From positions 1-44,902 of the forward strand of contig JAJKJM010000027.1 of NCBI GenBank assembly GCA_021153985.1: a stretch of DNA of 44,902 bases. The letters are read 5' to 3'. Position 1 is the stretch's first letter. Every line of letters starts with the position of its first letter. Origin of the DNA: Polaromonas sp. GTDB lineage: Bacteria > Pseudomonadota > Gammaproteobacteria > Burkholderiales > Burkholderiaceae_C. A program made the translations under genes and the position numbers. Below the pieces are notes generated by a model. It did not search any database. It was not told where the DNA came from and worked only from the letters and a program-made list of their open reading frames with translations. This document shows positions 1-11,817 of this stretch, piece after piece.

Positions 1-2301
<2,301 letters not shown>

Positions 2302-2353
2302 GGCGGGCCCGGGCCAACGCGCGGATTTTCCAGCGCATGCCTAAAGCAAGCCG

Positions 2354-2387
2354 AAAGGCCGGTAGCATCACGCTATCGGCCTTTTTT
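2354..2387 (+). terminator. Rho-independent terminator after clpA
   Basis: The arms GGCCGGTAGC and GCTATCGGCC form a 10-bp stem with one G-T wobble and a 5-base loop (ATCAC), followed by six T. It lies 53 bases after the clpA stop and before the cardiolipin synthase start, so it most likely ends clpA transcription. Confidence 0.85.
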
Positions 2388-2424
2388 ATGCTCGCCAGCG
2401 CCGCCACTTCCTTCAAATCCACCC

Positions 2425-3882
2425 TTGACACTTCCCGAACTCAGCTCCGAATGGAAAACCGGCCTGTCCCTGGCCTGGAGCCTGTACATCGCGGTGTTGT
2501 CGATCTGGATCGTGATGCAAAAGCGCGCCCCGGTGTCCACCATGAGCTGGATACTGTCGCTGGCCTTGCTGCCTTTTGCGGGCTTTGTTGTCTACTACTT
2601 TTTGGGGCCTCAGCGCCTGAAGAAGCAGCGCCTGAAACGCCTGCGCAGCCGCGCCGGTGAACGCGCGGGCGACGATCTTGTCCTGCTGCGCGAGGCCGCC
2701 CGGAGAGCGCCCGAGGCCTTGCGGCAAGTGGCCGCGCTGGGCACCGCCGCCTGTGGCCTGCCTGTCTCCAGCGCCACCTCGGTGCAACTGCTGTCCGGCG
2801 GCGCGAACACCTTTGACGGCATCTTCGAAGCGGTGCGTGGCGCGCGTGACCATATTCACCTCGAGTACTACATCTTCGAGCCCGACCAGATCGGCACGGC
2901 GCTGCGCGACCTGCTGGTGCAAAAAGCGAGGGAAGGTGTCGTGGTGCGCCTGCTGGTTGATGCGCTGGGCTCCCAGCGCCTGGGCCGCAGGTTTCTGGCG
3001 CCGCTGGCAGACGCCGGCGCCCAGGTCGCGTTCTTCCACGACACCCGCATTGGCCGCCGACTCCGTCCGGTAACCAACTACCGCACCCACCGAAAGATCG
3101 TGGTGTGCGATGGCGTCATCGGCTTTACCGGCGGCGTCAACATCACCGACGAAGAGGACCTGCGCACCCGCAAGGACGCGTATCACGACGTTCACCTGCG
3201 CATTGAAGGCAGCGCGGTGCGCTGGCTGCAAACCACTTTTCTCGAAGACTGGGCTTACACCACCGGTGAACAGCTCGGTGACAAGAACCGCGCGCTACCG
3301 CATTGGCTGCCGCAGCCCTTGCCCGACGCGGAAGCTGGCGATATCCCGGTGCAGATCATCACCAGCGGGCCCGACACCATGCTGGAGCCCATACACCGCA
3401 TGCACGTCGCGGCCATCAATGCATCCTGCCAGCGCGCCTGGCTGACCACGCCGTACTTTGTGCCGGGCGAACCCGCCTTGATGGCGCTGACCAGCGCGGC
3501 GCTACGCGGCGTTGATGTGCGTCTTTTGGTGCCGCGCCGAAGCGACAGCCTGATCGTCAGCGCCGCGGCGCGCTCCTACTATGACGAACTGATTGCCGCC
3601 GGCGTCAAAGTCTGGGAATACAAGGCCCGCATGCTGCACTCCAAGACGCTGGTGGTCGATGACAACTGTGCCATGGCCGGTACCGCCAATTTCGACAACC
3701 GCAGTTTTCGCCTTAACTTTGAGGTGATGGCCGTGGTGTACGGCCCGGCGCTGGCGGGGCCCTTGGCGGCACAGTTCGAGACTGACCTGCGCAGCGCCGC
3801 CGCCGTGCACGCCCACAGGCCGCAGCGCTTTTTGATGCGGCTGGCCGACGCCACGGCGCGGCTGTTTTCGCCTTTGCTTTAA
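2425..3882 (+). CDS. cls: Cardiolipin synthase (phospholipase D superfamily)
   Basis: Membrane enzyme that condenses two phosphatidylglycerol molecules, or a related phospholipid pair, into cardiolipin. Two hydrophobic N-terminal segments (about residues 12-31 and 38-57) are followed by two phospholipase D HKD motifs: HRKIVVCDG from His222 and HSKTLVVDD from His405, the second followed by the usual GTANFDNRS. The length of 485 residues is normal for bacterial Cls. The start is set at a TTG because the first in-frame ATG (2515) would cut into the first membrane segment. It follows the clpA terminator and ends 18 bases before exonuclease I, so those two may be cotranscribed. Which of the Cls paralogue types (ClsA/B/C) it is cannot be settled from the motifs. 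Confidence 0.93.
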   Translation: MTLPELSSEWKTGLSLAWSLYIAVLSIWIVMQKRAPVSTMSWILSLALLPFAGFVVYYFLGPQRLKKQRLKRLRSRAGERAGDDLVLLREAARRAPEALRQVAALGTAACGLPVSSATSVQLLSGGANTFDGIFEAVRGARDHIHLEYYIFEPDQIGTALRDLLVQKAREGVVVRLLVDALGSQRLGRRFLAPLADAGAQVAFFHDTRIGRRLRPVTNYRTHRKIVVCDGVIGFTGGVNITDEEDLRTRKDAYHDVHLRIEGSAVRWLQTTFLEDWAYTTGEQLGDKNRALPHWLPQPLPDAEAGDIPVQIITSGPDTMLEPIHRMHVAAINASCQRAWLTTPYFVPGEPALMALTSAALRGVDVRLLVPRRSDSLIVSAAARSYYDELIAAGVKVWEYKARMLHSKTLVVDDNCAMAGTANFDNRSFRLNFEVMAVVYGPALAGPLAAQFETDLRSAAAVHAHRPQRFLMRLADATARLFSPLL

Positions 3883-3900
3883 TCCTTTCCGAGACGCTCC

Positions 3901-5373
3901 ATGTCCTCCCACACCTTCCTCTGGCACGACTACGAAACCTTCGGCATCAACCCGCGCCGCGACAGGCCCGCGCAGTTTGCCGGCATACGAACCGACGCCG
4001 AGCTCAACGAAATCGGCGAGCCGCTGATGATTTACTGCAAGCCCGCCAACGACTATCTGCCAGACCCGGAGTCCTGCCTGCTCACCGGCATCACCCCGCA
4101 GCTGTGCCTGGAGCGCGGCGTGGCGGAGCACGAATTCGCCGCAAAGATTGAAGCTGTGCTGGCCGAGCCCGGCACCATCGGCGTGGGCTACAACACCATC
4201 CGTTTTGACGATGAAGTCACGCGCCACCTGTTTTGGCGCAACCTGATGGACCCGTACGCGCGTGAATGGCAAAACGACTGCGGCCGCTGGGATTTGCTTG
4301 ATGTGGTGCGCATGTGCTACGCCCTACGGCCCGAAGGCATCGCCTGGCCGCGCAAGCCTGACGAGCGTTTCCCTGACGACCCAAGCGTGACCCGCCCCAG
4401 CTTCAAGCTCGAGGACCTGGCGCGCGCCAACGGTTTGATGCACGACGCGGCCCATGACGCCCTGTCGGACGTGCGCGCCACCATCGCGCTCGCGCGCCTG
4501 ATCCGCCGGGCCCAGCCCAAGCTCTTCGACTTTGCCTTGAGCCTGCACAAAAAAGACCGTGTCGCCACCGAGCTTGGCCTGCCCACCAGCCCGCAAACGG
4601 CTCAGCCCTTCTTGCACGTCTCGGGTATGTTCCCGCCTGAGCGTGGCTGCATGGCCGTCATGTGGCCGCTGGCCACACACCCCACCAACAAAAACGAGCT
4701 ATTGGCCTGGGACTTGTCGCAAGACCCCGGCGAGCTGCCCCTGCTGGACGTCGCCACGTTGCGCCAGCGCCTTTTCAGCAAATCAGCCGACTTGCCCGAG
4801 GGCGTGCAGCGCCTGCCCATCAAGTCGGTGCACCTGAACAAGTCCCCCATGGTCGTGCGCAAGCTCGCCACGCTGACGCCCGAGATGGCCGCGAAGTGGG
4901 GCGTCGACATCGACATCGCGCTGGCCAACGCCGAAAAAGCCGCAGGCCTGCCCGACATGAGCGCCATCTGGCCCGAAGTCTTTCAGCGCCCTAAAGAGGC
5001 CGCACCCGACGTGGACGAAGACTTATACGGCGGCTTCATCGGCAACGCCGACCGCCGCCGCCTGAACCAGTTGCGTGCCTTGTCACCGGCCGAGCTGGCC
5101 CATAGCCGCACCGGCTTTGACGACGACCGGCTGGAAGAGCTGCTGTTTCGCTACCGCGCCCGCAACTTCCCCGAAACCCTGTCACCCGAAGACACCCAAC
5201 GCTGGGAAGCGCACCGGGTGGCCTGGCTGCTTGAGGGCGAGGGCGGGGCGCGCAACGTGGACGCCTTGTTTGCCCGGATTGATGTGCTCTCAGAAACGGC
5301 GGACGAGCGGGGGGAGGAAATCCTGGGTGCGCTTTATGAATATGCGGAGTTCATCGCGCCCGAACTGGGGTAA
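3901..5373 (+). CDS. sbcB: Exodeoxyribonuclease I
   Basis: Single-strand 3'-5' exonuclease of recombination and mismatch repair, of the DnaQ-like DEDDh fold. The first acidic pair is in HDYETFG (Asp10, Glu12), followed by the family-typical ITPQLCLERG. FNTIRFDDE-like sequence is present as YNTIRFDDE, and the third motif HDALSD at residues 185-190 supplies the catalytic His and Asp. The C-terminal part matches the SH3-like and helical extension of ExoI. At 490 residues it has the E. coli length. The start ATG lies 18 bases after cls; only a weak purine-rich stretch precedes it. Confidence 0.95.
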   Translation: MSSHTFLWHDYETFGINPRRDRPAQFAGIRTDAELNEIGEPLMIYCKPANDYLPDPESCLLTGITPQLCLERGVAEHEFAAKIEAVLAEPGTIGVGYNTIRFDDEVTRHLFWRNLMDPYAREWQNDCGRWDLLDVVRMCYALRPEGIAWPRKPDERFPDDPSVTRPSFKLEDLARANGLMHDAAHDALSDVRATIALARLIRRAQPKLFDFALSLHKKDRVATELGLPTSPQTAQPFLHVSGMFPPERGCMAVMWPLATHPTNKNELLAWDLSQDPGELPLLDVATLRQRLFSKSADLPEGVQRLPIKSVHLNKSPMVVRKLATLTPEMAAKWGVDIDIALANAEKAAGLPDMSAIWPEVFQRPKEAAPDVDEDLYGGFIGNADRRRLNQLRALSPAELAHSRTGFDDDRLEELLFRYRARNFPETLSPEDTQRWEAHRVAWLLEGEGGARNVDALFARIDVLSETADERGEEILGALYEYAEFIAPELG

Positions 5374-5439
5374 ACCAAACCTTCAATCGCCAGGGCCAAT
5401 CCAAAGACCGTCGGTCGATCCGACACCGTTCCATACCTA

Positions 5440-5505
5440 TGCTATGAATTCAGGAGCGGCTTGCCTATGCTCCTATTGGGCTGGAGGCTGATATTTCTTA
5501 TAAAC
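5440..5505 (+). repeat. Dispersed ~65-bp element, copy A (intergenic)
   Basis: Begins TGCTATGAATTCAGGAGCGG and continues to GGGCTGGAGGCTGATATTT. Aligned by eye it shares the anchors GCTAT(C/G)AA, a block resembling (A/G)TAGC-GGCTTG, and GGGCT-(G/C)AGGCTGAT with copies at 15197-15252, 16034-16098, 16933-16996, 22619-22680 and 32169-32232. This copy lies outside any gene. Confidence 0.7.
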
Positions 5506-5683
5506 AATCTGAACCCCGGCCGGCATGGCCCCGGCCAGGGCAACCGGACGGCAAACACCTCGCCGATCAGGAATCAGGCGTTTCAGCCAACACTTGGTAA
5601 AGCCATCCACCAGGGGTCCACCCAGCATCCTGGTGACGTATCGTTATGCAGAAAATCAAATAAATTAAGAGCGATATATTCTT

Positions 5684-5735
5684 TTGAGTTTTAACACTTG
5701 CTCCCCACAATGCTTTAACCAAGCATTTCAAGGAG
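5684..5735 (+). promoter_or_regulatory. Putative promoter and ribosome binding site of the peroxiredoxin operon
   Basis: TTGAGT, 16 bases, then CACAAT is a plausible but weak sigma-70 pair. It sits just downstream of an AT-rich tract that could bind a LysR-type regulator such as CysB; that role is inferred from the sulfate-transport genes downstream. A strong AAGGAG (about 5730-5735) precedes the peroxiredoxin ATG at 5742. Confidence 0.35.
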
Positions 5736-5741
5736 CAACAC

Positions 5742-6383
5742 ATGGCTACTCTCAGACTCGGCGACACCGCCCCCGACTTCACCCAGGACTCCACTGCCGG
5801 CAAGATTTCTTTTCATCAGTGGGCCGGCGACTCATGGGTTGTGCTCTTTTCGCATCCGGCAGACTTCACGCCCGTCTGCACCACGGAACTCGGCAAAACC
5901 GCGGCTTTGAGCGGTGAATTTGCCAAGCGCAACGTCAAGCCCATCGCCGTCAGCGTGGATCCGCTCGAATCCCACAGCAAATGGGTCAACGACATCAACG
6001 AGACGCAAAACACCACGGTGAACTTTCCCATCCTGGCCGATGCCGACCGCACTGTCGCCAACCTCTACGACATGATCCACCCCAACGCCTCCACCACGGC
6101 GACGGTGCGCAGCGTGTTCATCATCGATCCGAAGAAGGTGATCCGCACCACGTTCACGTATCCGGCCAGCACGGGCCGCAACTTCGACGAAATCCTGCGT
6201 GTGATCGATTCTTTGCAGCTGACCGACGGCTACAAGGTGGCCACGCCCGTGAACTGGAAAGACGGCGACGACGTGATCATCGTGCCCAGCCTGCAGGATC
6301 CGGCCGAACTTGCCTTGCGCTTCCCCAAGGGCTTCAAGGCGGTCAAGCCTTACCTACGCATCACACCGCAGCCCAATAAATAA
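5742..6383 (+). CDS. 1-Cys peroxiredoxin (Prx6/LsfA type)
   Basis: Thiol peroxidase that reduces hydrogen peroxide and organic hydroperoxides. The peroxidatic motif is PADFTPVCTTE with Cys46; no other cysteine occurs in the 213 residues, so there is no resolving cysteine. The long C-terminal domain (DGYKVATPVNWK..., then DVIIVPS) is typical of the Prx6 branch. An AAGGAG lies at ideal distance from the ATG. It is the first gene of a run reaching to cysA: a hydrolase starts 23 bases after its stop, then sbp-cysTWA. LsfA, the Pseudomonas putida relative, is named for its induction under low sulfur, so placement with sulfate uptake is coherent. The operon itself is inferred from spacing. Confidence 0.94.
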   Translation: MATLRLGDTAPDFTQDSTAGKISFHQWAGDSWVVLFSHPADFTPVCTTELGKTAALSGEFAKRNVKPIAVSVDPLESHSKWVNDINETQNTTVNFPILADADRTVANLYDMIHPNASTTATVRSVFIIDPKKVIRTTFTYPASTGRNFDEILRVIDSLQLTDGYKVATPVNWKDGDDVIIVPSLQDPAELALRFPKGFKAVKPYLRITPQPNK

Positions 6384-6406
6384 GCAGACAGACGGGTTCA
6401 CGCAGC

Positions 6407-7006
6407 GTGCGCTTCATAATCGTTCCCGGCTGGCGCGACTCCGGTCCCGGCCACTGGCAAAGCCTGTGGGCCGAACGCCTGGGCAATGCGGTGCGCGTGC
6501 GGCAGGACGACTGGATCACGCCCTCGCGCAAGGCCTGGGTGGCGTCGATCGCCAACACCATCCAGTTGCAGAACGAGCCGGTGGTCATCGTGGCGCACAG
6601 CCTGGGTTGCATCGCGACGGCGCATTTGCCGCCCGAGGCGGTCGAACGTATACACGGCGCTTTGCTGGTGGCGCCGGCCGACCCGGAACGCCGCGCCGTG
6701 TTGAGCGACTTCGCGCCCGTGCCTTACCAGAAGCTGCCTTATCGCAGCGTGCTGGTGGCCAGCAGCAACGATCCTTTCTGTCCGGTGCGCCTGGCCGGCG
6801 CTTATGCCCGCGCCTGGGGCAGCGAGTTTGTGCGCTTGCAGGATGCGGGGCACATCAACGTCGAATCAGGCCACGGCGACTGGCCACTGGGCATTGCCCT
6901 GCTGCAGTCCCTGGCCGGTGACGCTTCGCTTTCGGCGCCGCGGCTTGATTTTTCTTCTCCGCAAATTTGCTCCTCTTCTTCTTTCGGATCCCTGGAAACG
7001 GCATGA
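6407..7006 (+). CDS. RBBP9/YdeN-family alpha/beta serine hydrolase
   Basis: Small cytoplasmic alpha/beta hydrolase of the RBBP9 family; substrate unknown. The GTG start gives the family-typical opening IIVPGWRDSGPGHWQS. The catalytic triad is visible: Ser65 in AHSLGC, Asp122 in SSNDPFC and His149 in DAGHINVESGHG. The last 25 or so residues go beyond the usual fold and are Ser/Phe rich. It starts 23 bases after the peroxiredoxin and its stop overlaps the ATG of sbp in an ATGA, so it is probably translated with the sulfate-binding protein. Its role in sulfate uptake or stress is not known; thioester or ester hydrolysis is a guess from the fold. Confidence 0.85.
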   Translation: MRFIIVPGWRDSGPGHWQSLWAERLGNAVRVRQDDWITPSRKAWVASIANTIQLQNEPVVIVAHSLGCIATAHLPPEAVERIHGALLVAPADPERRAVLSDFAPVPYQKLPYRSVLVASSNDPFCPVRLAGAYARAWGSEFVRLQDAGHINVESGHGDWPLGIALLQSLAGDASLSAPRLDFSSPQICSSSSFGSLETA

Positions 7007-8004
7007 CCTCCTCAAAACTCAAAATCGCGTTTGCGGCCCTGGCGGTGGCAACGAGCGGTATCTCCTTGGCACAAACACAAACACTGCTCAACGGCTCCTA
7101 CGACGTCGCGCGTGAGTTCTATAAAGATTACAACGCAGCCTTTATTGCCCATTACAAAAAGACGACCGGCAAAGATGTGAAGGTCGACCAGTCCCATGCG
7201 GGCTCCAGCGCCGTGGCGCGCTCAGTGGCCGACGGCCTGGACGCCGACGTCGTCACCATGAACACCTCAACCGACGTGGACTTCCTGGCCACTGCCGGCG
7301 TGGTCGCCAAAGACTGGAACAAGAAGTTTCCGGACAACGCTTCGCCCACCACCTCGACCATGCTGTTCCTGGTGCGCAATGGCAACCCCAAAGGCATCAA
7401 GGACTGGGACGACCTGATCAAGCCCGGCATCCAGGTGATCGTGGTCAACCCCAAGACCGGCGGCAACGGCCGCTACGCCTACCTGGCTGCCTGGGGTTAC
7501 GCCAAAAAGAAGGGCGCAAGCGATGCACAAGCCGCCGAGTTTGTCGGCAAGCTCTACAAAAATGTGCCGGTACTGGGCAAAGGAGGGCGCGACGCCACCA
7601 CCGTGTTCCTGCAACGCAATATCGGCGACGTACTAATCACCTTTGAATCCGAAGTGCTGTCGGTCAACAAGGAATTCGGCGAAGGCAAGGTCGACGCGAT
7701 TTACCCGTCCATCAGCGTCGTGGCAGAAAACCCTGTGGCAGTGGTTGAGCGCACGGTCGCCAAGAAGGGCACTGCAGACCTGGCCAAGGCCTATCTGAAC
7801 TACCTCTACTCGGAAGAAGGCCAGGAAATCGCCGCCCGCCACGCGCTGCGCCCGCGTTCGCAGGCCGTGCTGAAGAAATACGCCAGCACCTTCAAACCGC
7901 TGCAGCTCTTCACGGTGCAAGAAGTCTTTGGCAGCCTGGGTGAAGCGCAGAAGGTGCACTTCAACGACGGCGGCCAGTTCGACAAGCTTTACACGGTCAA
8001 GTAA
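7003..8004 (+). CDS. sbp: Periplasmic sulfate-binding protein
   Basis: Binds sulfate, and probably thiosulfate, in the periplasm and delivers it to CysTWA. The ATG at 7003 is chosen because it overlaps the preceding stop (ATGA) and begins directly with a signal peptide: MTSSKLKIAF, a hydrophobic core, and a cleavage site near ISLAQ. The mature protein opens with TLLNGSYDVAREFYKDYN and contains HAGSSAVARSVADGLDADVVT, the Sbp/CysP signature for the bound anion. The length of 333 residues is normal. It is followed after three bases by cysT. The family does not let Sbp be separated cleanly from CysP by eye; Sbp is the more likely. Confidence 0.93.
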   Translation: MTSSKLKIAFAALAVATSGISLAQTQTLLNGSYDVAREFYKDYNAAFIAHYKKTTGKDVKVDQSHAGSSAVARSVADGLDADVVTMNTSTDVDFLATAGVVAKDWNKKFPDNASPTTSTMLFLVRNGNPKGIKDWDDLIKPGIQVIVVNPKTGGNGRYAYLAAWGYAKKKGASDAQAAEFVGKLYKNVPVLGKGGRDATTVFLQRNIGDVLITFESEVLSVNKEFGEGKVDAIYPSISVVAENPVAVVERTVAKKGTADLAKAYLNYLYSEEGQEIAARHALRPRSQAVLKKYASTFKPLQLFTVQEVFGSLGEAQKVHFNDGGQFDKLYTVK

Positions 8005-8007
8005 GCC

Positions 8008-8901
8008 ATGACCGCCTTGTCTTCTGTGGCGCCGCCTTCCGCGGTGGCGCCGGGTGTGCCTGCGGCTAGCAAAAGGGCGGCCAAACGGGTGTTGCCAGGT
8101 TTTCGCCTGACGCTCGGCTACACCGTGCTGTACCTCAGCCTGATCGTGCTGATTCCCATCTCGGCGCTGTTCTTCAAAACCTTCACGCTCACGTGGGACC
8201 AGTTCATGACCGCCGTGACCTCGCCGCGCGTGCTGGCGTCTTACCGTCTGACTTTCGGCGCATCGCTGATTGCCGCCTTGGTGAATCTCGTGTTCGGCCT
8301 GCTGCTGGCCTGGGTGCTGGTGCGCTACAAGTTTCCTGGTAAAAAGATTGTCGATGCACTGGTGGATCTGCCTTTTGCGCTGCCCACCGCAGTGGCGGGT
8401 ATTTCGCTCACAGCCTTGCTGGCGGGCAACGGCTGGATCGGGCAGTACCTCGAGCCCATGGGCATCAAGCTGGCCTTCACGCCTGCGGGCGTGGTGATTG
8501 CGCTGATTTTTATCGGCCTGCCGTTTGTGGTGCGGACGGTGCAGCCCGTGCTGGAGGATGCCGAGAAAGAACTCGAAGAAGCCGCCACCTCGCTGGGCGC
8601 CACGCGCCTGCAAATCTTCACCAAGGTCATCCTGCCGCACATCACGCCGGCGTTGCTCACCGGCTTTGCCATGGCGTTCGCTCGCGCGATTGGCGAGTAC
8701 GGCTCGGTCATCTTTATCGCCGGCAACATGCCCATGATTTCTGAAATCACACCGCTCATCATCATCGGCAAGCTTGAGCAATACGACTATGCCGGCGCAA
8801 CTGCCGTGGCGGTCGTCATGCTGCTGGTGTCGTTCGTCCTGCTGCTGGTCATCAACGGCCTGCAAGCCTGGCAGCGCCGCAACGCGGGAGCGCCGGCATG
8901 A
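8008..8901 (+). CDS. cysT: Sulfate ABC transporter permease CysT
   Basis: Inner-membrane permease of the sulfate/thiosulfate importer, also called CysU. It has 297 residues with about six hydrophobic segments. [26 protein letters not shown] contains the EAA-loop and permease motif typical of CysT, and [26 protein letters not shown] is the family-specific segment. The N-terminus is extended by about 25 Ala/Pro-rich residues before the first membrane segment, which may mean a later start. It starts 4 bases after the sbp stop and overlaps cysW by ATGA. Confidence 0.95.
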   Translation: MTALSSVAPPSAVAPGVPAASKRAAKRVLPGFRLTLGYTVLYLSLIVLIPISALFFKTFTLTWDQFMTAVTSPRVLASYRLTFGASLIAALVNLVFGLLLAWVLVRYKFPGKKIVDALVDLPFALPTAVAGISLTALLAGNGWIGQYLEPMGIKLAFTPAGVVIALIFIGLPFVVRTVQPVLEDAEKELEEAATSLGATRLQIFTKVILPHITPALLTGFAMAFARAIGEYGSVIFIAGNMPMISEITPLIIIGKLEQYDYAGATAVAVVMLLVSFVLLLVINGLQAWQRRNAGAPA

Positions 8902-9815
8902 GCGGCCCCTTGAATCAACCGGTTCGTCGTGCCACTGCCGGCACGACCGAGGCCCCATGGGTTCGCTACACGCTCATCACCGTTGCGCTGCTGTTTGTGC
9001 TCCTGTTCCTGATCCTGCCGCTCGCCGCCGTGTTCACGGAAGCCTTGCGCAAAGGCTTTGGGGCCTACCTTGCCGCGCTGCAAGAACCCGATGCCTGGTC
9101 GGCCATCCGGCTCACCCTGATTGCCGCCGCGATCGCCGTTCCGCTGAACCTGGTGTTTGGCGTGGCCGCCGCCTGGGCGATCGCCAAGTACGAATTCCGC
9201 GGCAAGTCGGTCCTGACGACGCTGGTGGACTTGCCGTTTTCCGTCTCGCCCGTCGTGGCCGGCCTGATTTACGTGCTGATCTTCGGCGCGCAGGGCTGGT
9301 TCGGGCCGTGGCTATTGGCCCATGACATCAAGATCATCTTTGCCGTGCCCGGCATTGTGCTTGCCACCGTGTTTGTGACCTTTCCCTTCATTGCGCGAGA
9401 GTTGATCCCGCTGATGCAGGCGCAAGGCAACGACGAAGAGCAGGCCGCCATCGTGCTGGGTGCGACAGGCTGGCAGACCTTCTGGCACGTCACCCTGCCC
9501 AACATCAAATGGGGCCTGATCTACGGCGTGATCTTGTGCAATGCGCGGGCAATGGGCGAGTTTGGGGCCGTCTCGGTGGTCTCCGGCCACATTCGCGGGC
9601 AGACCAATACGCTGCCGCTGCACGTCGAGATTCTCTACAACGAATACCAGTCTGTAGCCGCTTTTGCCGTGGCCTCGCTGCTGGCAATCCTCGCGCTGGT
9701 CACGCTGGTTATCAAGTCGGTGGCCGAATGGCGCCACGAGGCAGATATGAAAGCCGCGGCTGATTTGCCGCCTGAGCGCCCACAGCCCCAGGCTGCCGTG
9801 GCCGCCGTTCGCTAA
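8898..9815 (+). CDS. cysW: Sulfate ABC transporter permease CysW
   Basis: Second inner-membrane permease of the sulfate importer, pairing with CysT. The 305 residues show six membrane segments; family features include [30 protein letters not shown] and [19 protein letters not shown]. The start ATG overlaps the cysT stop (ATGA at 8898-8901), indicating translational coupling. The C-terminal tail is Pro/Ala rich. CysA follows after 11 bases. Confidence 0.95.
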   Translation: MSGPLNQPVRRATAGTTEAPWVRYTLITVALLFVLLFLILPLAAVFTEALRKGFGAYLAALQEPDAWSAIRLTLIAAAIAVPLNLVFGVAAAWAIAKYEFRGKSVLTTLVDLPFSVSPVVAGLIYVLIFGAQGWFGPWLLAHDIKIIFAVPGIVLATVFVTFPFIARELIPLMQAQGNDEEQAAIVLGATGWQTFWHVTLPNIKWGLIYGVILCNARAMGEFGAVSVVSGHIRGQTNTLPLHVEILYNEYQSVAAFAVASLLAILALVTLVIKSVAEWRHEADMKAAADLPPERPQPQAAVAAVR

Positions 9816-9826
9816 AGGAAAATATC

Positions 9827-10915
9827 ATGAGCATCGAAATCCGCAACGTCAGCAAACATTTTGGCGACTTCCAGGCGCTCGGCGACGTGAGCCTGGACAT
9901 TGAGTCGGGCGAGCTGGTCGCCTTGCTCGGCCCTTCCGGCTGCGGCAAGACCACCTTGCTGCGCATCATTGCCGGGCTTGAAACCGCCGACCGCGGCAGC
10001 ATCCTCTTCAGCGGCGAAGACACCACCGACGTGCATGTGCGTGAGCGCCAGGTCGGCTTTGTCTTCCAGCACTACGCGCTGTTCCGCCACATGACGGTCT
10101 TTGAAAACGTGGCCTTCGGCCTTCGCGTGAAGCCTCGCGGCCAGCGGCCCAGTGAGGCGCAGATCAAGGAAAAAGTCCATTCGCTGCTCAACCTCGTGCA
10201 GCTCGACTGGCTGGCCGACCGCTTTCCGTCGCAGCTCTCAGGCGGCCAGCGCCAGCGTATTGCCCTGGCGCGCGCGCTGGCAGTAGAGCCCAAGGTGCTG
10301 CTGCTCGACGAGCCTTTTGGCGCACTCGACGCCAAGGTGCGCAAGGAGCTGCGCCGCTGGCTGCGCCGCCTGCACGACGACCTGCATGTCACCAGCATTT
10401 TTGTGACGCACGACCAGGAAGAAGCGCTGGAAGTCGCCGACCGCGTGGTGCTGATGAACCAAGGCAAGGTCGAGCAGATCGGCTCGCCCCAAGACGTCTG
10501 GGACCATCCCGCCAGCCCCTTTGTGTATGGCTTCCTGGGCGACGTCAATTTGTTCCACGGCCGCGCGCACGAAGGCGAGGTACAGCTCGAAGGCCTGCGC
10601 CTCAATGCCCCCGAGCATGCCGGCGCGCAGGACGCCAAGGCCTTTGCCTACGTGCGCCCGCACGACCTGGACGTGCAACGCTACGCACCCGGCGCCGAAG
10701 GCATAGTCGCCCACCTGGAGCGCGCCATTGTCATCGGCCCCATTGCCCGGCTGGAGCTGATTCCCGCCGAAGGCTACGAACAAAAAGGCAATGTCTCAGG
10801 CGACGCCATCATCGAAGCCCAGATGCCTTCACAGCAGTTCAAAGAGATGGGCCTGCGAGAAGGCGACATGCTGGTCGTGACGCCGCGCAAGGCGAGGGTG
10901 TTTGTGGAGGGGTAA
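9827..10915 (+). CDS. cysA: Sulfate ABC transporter ATP-binding protein CysA
   Basis: ATPase that powers sulfate/thiosulfate import by CysTW. Walker [10 protein letters not shown] is at residues 35-43, the signature [15 protein letters not shown] begins near 137, and Walker [12 protein letters not shown] is near 157. The H-loop is in [14 protein letters not shown], and the C-terminal TOBE-like part ends in [12 protein letters not shown]. The 362 residues are normal for CysA. AAAGGAAA lies just upstream of the ATG. It is the last gene of the run that starts at 5742; no clear terminator was found in the following 98 bases. Confidence 0.95.
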   Translation: MSIEIRNVSKHFGDFQALGDVSLDIESGELVALLGPSGCGKTTLLRIIAGLETADRGSILFSGEDTTDVHVRERQVGFVFQHYALFRHMTVFENVAFGLRVKPRGQRPSEAQIKEKVHSLLNLVQLDWLADRFPSQLSGGQRQRIALARALAVEPKVLLLDEPFGALDAKVRKELRRWLRRLHDDLHVTSIFVTHDQEEALEVADRVVLMNQGKVEQIGSPQDVWDHPASPFVYGFLGDVNLFHGRAHEGEVQLEGLRLNAPEHAGAQDAKAFAYVRPHDLDVQRYAPGAEGIVAHLERAIVIGPIARLELIPAEGYEQKGNVSGDAIIEAQMPSQQFKEMGLREGDMLVVTPRKARVFVEG

Positions 10916-11013
10916 CGTTTGAGATGAGAGGCGCGCTCCGGCTTGCCGGTCGCATCCTATCGCGATTGAAAGCTTAGACTCACCGGCGCAGATACCCGGA
11001 TGCCGCGCCTCTG

Positions 11014-11535
11014 CTATCGAGTAATTGCCGAAAGATCATCTGACTGACTACATGAGAATGCCTTGGTCAGGGGCCCCCCGGCAATTTCAGGCCCGTCTAC
11101 TTTTCGTGAGACTAGCTTCACTTGCTGGTCATCGGTTGAAGTTAGCACCACGCCACATTTCTTTTGAGACGCGTCGGCCACAAACTCCACACGGTAGGAG
11201 CGCCCAGCAACCAGACGGCTTGAAAATGCTGAAGGCCTGCACCAAGCAACCATCCCTGCGGGCGCAGGCAGACCCCAGGCGCTTGTCCAAATGGTAATGG
11301 GCTGACCTGCAGGCATTCGAACAGACTTTGAACTCTGCGGGCCCACTGAGGTGATGACGGAAGGCCCTTTGCAGGAGACAGGCTCCTCAAAGAAGTACTG
11401 CTGCGTGTAGCCAGTCGAACCGTTCCTGAATTCAACAAGAGCGGAGCTGCCTGAAGAGGTTGGGACGAACTGCGGATGGCTGCACCCAGCCAGAGTGATT
11501 TGCGCAACGACAGAAGCAGCGAAGAGTATTCTCAC
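11014..11535 (-). CDS. Putative lipoprotein of unknown function
   Basis: I do not recognise the family. The GTG at 11535-11533 is chosen because AAGGAG lies upstream and because it starts a lipoprotein signal peptide: MRILFAASVVAQITLAGC, with lipobox LAGC and lipidated Cys18. The remaining 155 residues contain three more cysteines and a central region rich in Ser and Val (SVGPQSSKSVRMPAG, RSYRVEFV), suggesting a beta-rich secreted domain. It would be anchored in the outer or inner membrane facing the periplasm. No partner is evident, since its neighbours DUF2277 and CysA are cytoplasmic. Confidence 0.7.
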   Translation of the reverse strand: MRILFAASVVAQITLAGCSHPQFVPTSSGSSALVEFRNGSTGYTQQYFFEEPVSCKGPSVITSVGPQSSKSVRMPAGQPITIWTSAWGLPAPAGMVAWCRPSAFSSRLVAGRSYRVEFVADASQKKCGVVLTSTDDQQVKLVSRKVDGPEIAGGPLTKAFSCSQSDDLSAITR

Positions 11536-11817
11536 GAGGAAAGGGCTCCTTGGGGGGCTAACGTTTGACTTAAGCGGCCTGCCGAGGCCGGTCCGTTTGA
11601 AGGAAGGGTTACCTAAATCGTCGCCCAAGTGTTGCACGATTTTCCCTTGCTAGACAAACCGTGGGAACAACTTTCAGGTATCACTATGCCTGAAAGATCA
11701 TCAACTGGCCCCTCTATTGAGTTTGTGCATTGTGATGCCCGAGGGCATTGCAATTGCCTGCGCGAAGGCAGTATGGTGGTTAAGGCAGGGGTGCTTGTTG
11801 AGGACACAGCCTGCCGT
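11536..11817. other. Intergenic region upstream of the lipoprotein gene
   Basis: No gene with recognisable features. It contains a perfect 8-bp inverted repeat, CTTTCAGG and CCTGAAAG, at 11671-11696 around a 10-base loop with no T-run. It should hold the promoter of the minus-strand lipoprotein gene. Open frames on both strands cross it, but their proteins look random. Confidence 0.45.

Larger units (their letters stand above)
5374..5741 (+). other. Intergenic region between exonuclease I and the peroxiredoxin operon
   Basis: No gene is supported in these 368 bases. They hold a copy of the dispersed element (5440-5505), a GC-rich patch with palindromic GGCCGG/CCGGCC near 5518-5536, and an AT-rich stretch (about 5650-5700) that is the likely control region of the downstream operon. 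Confidence 0.7.
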
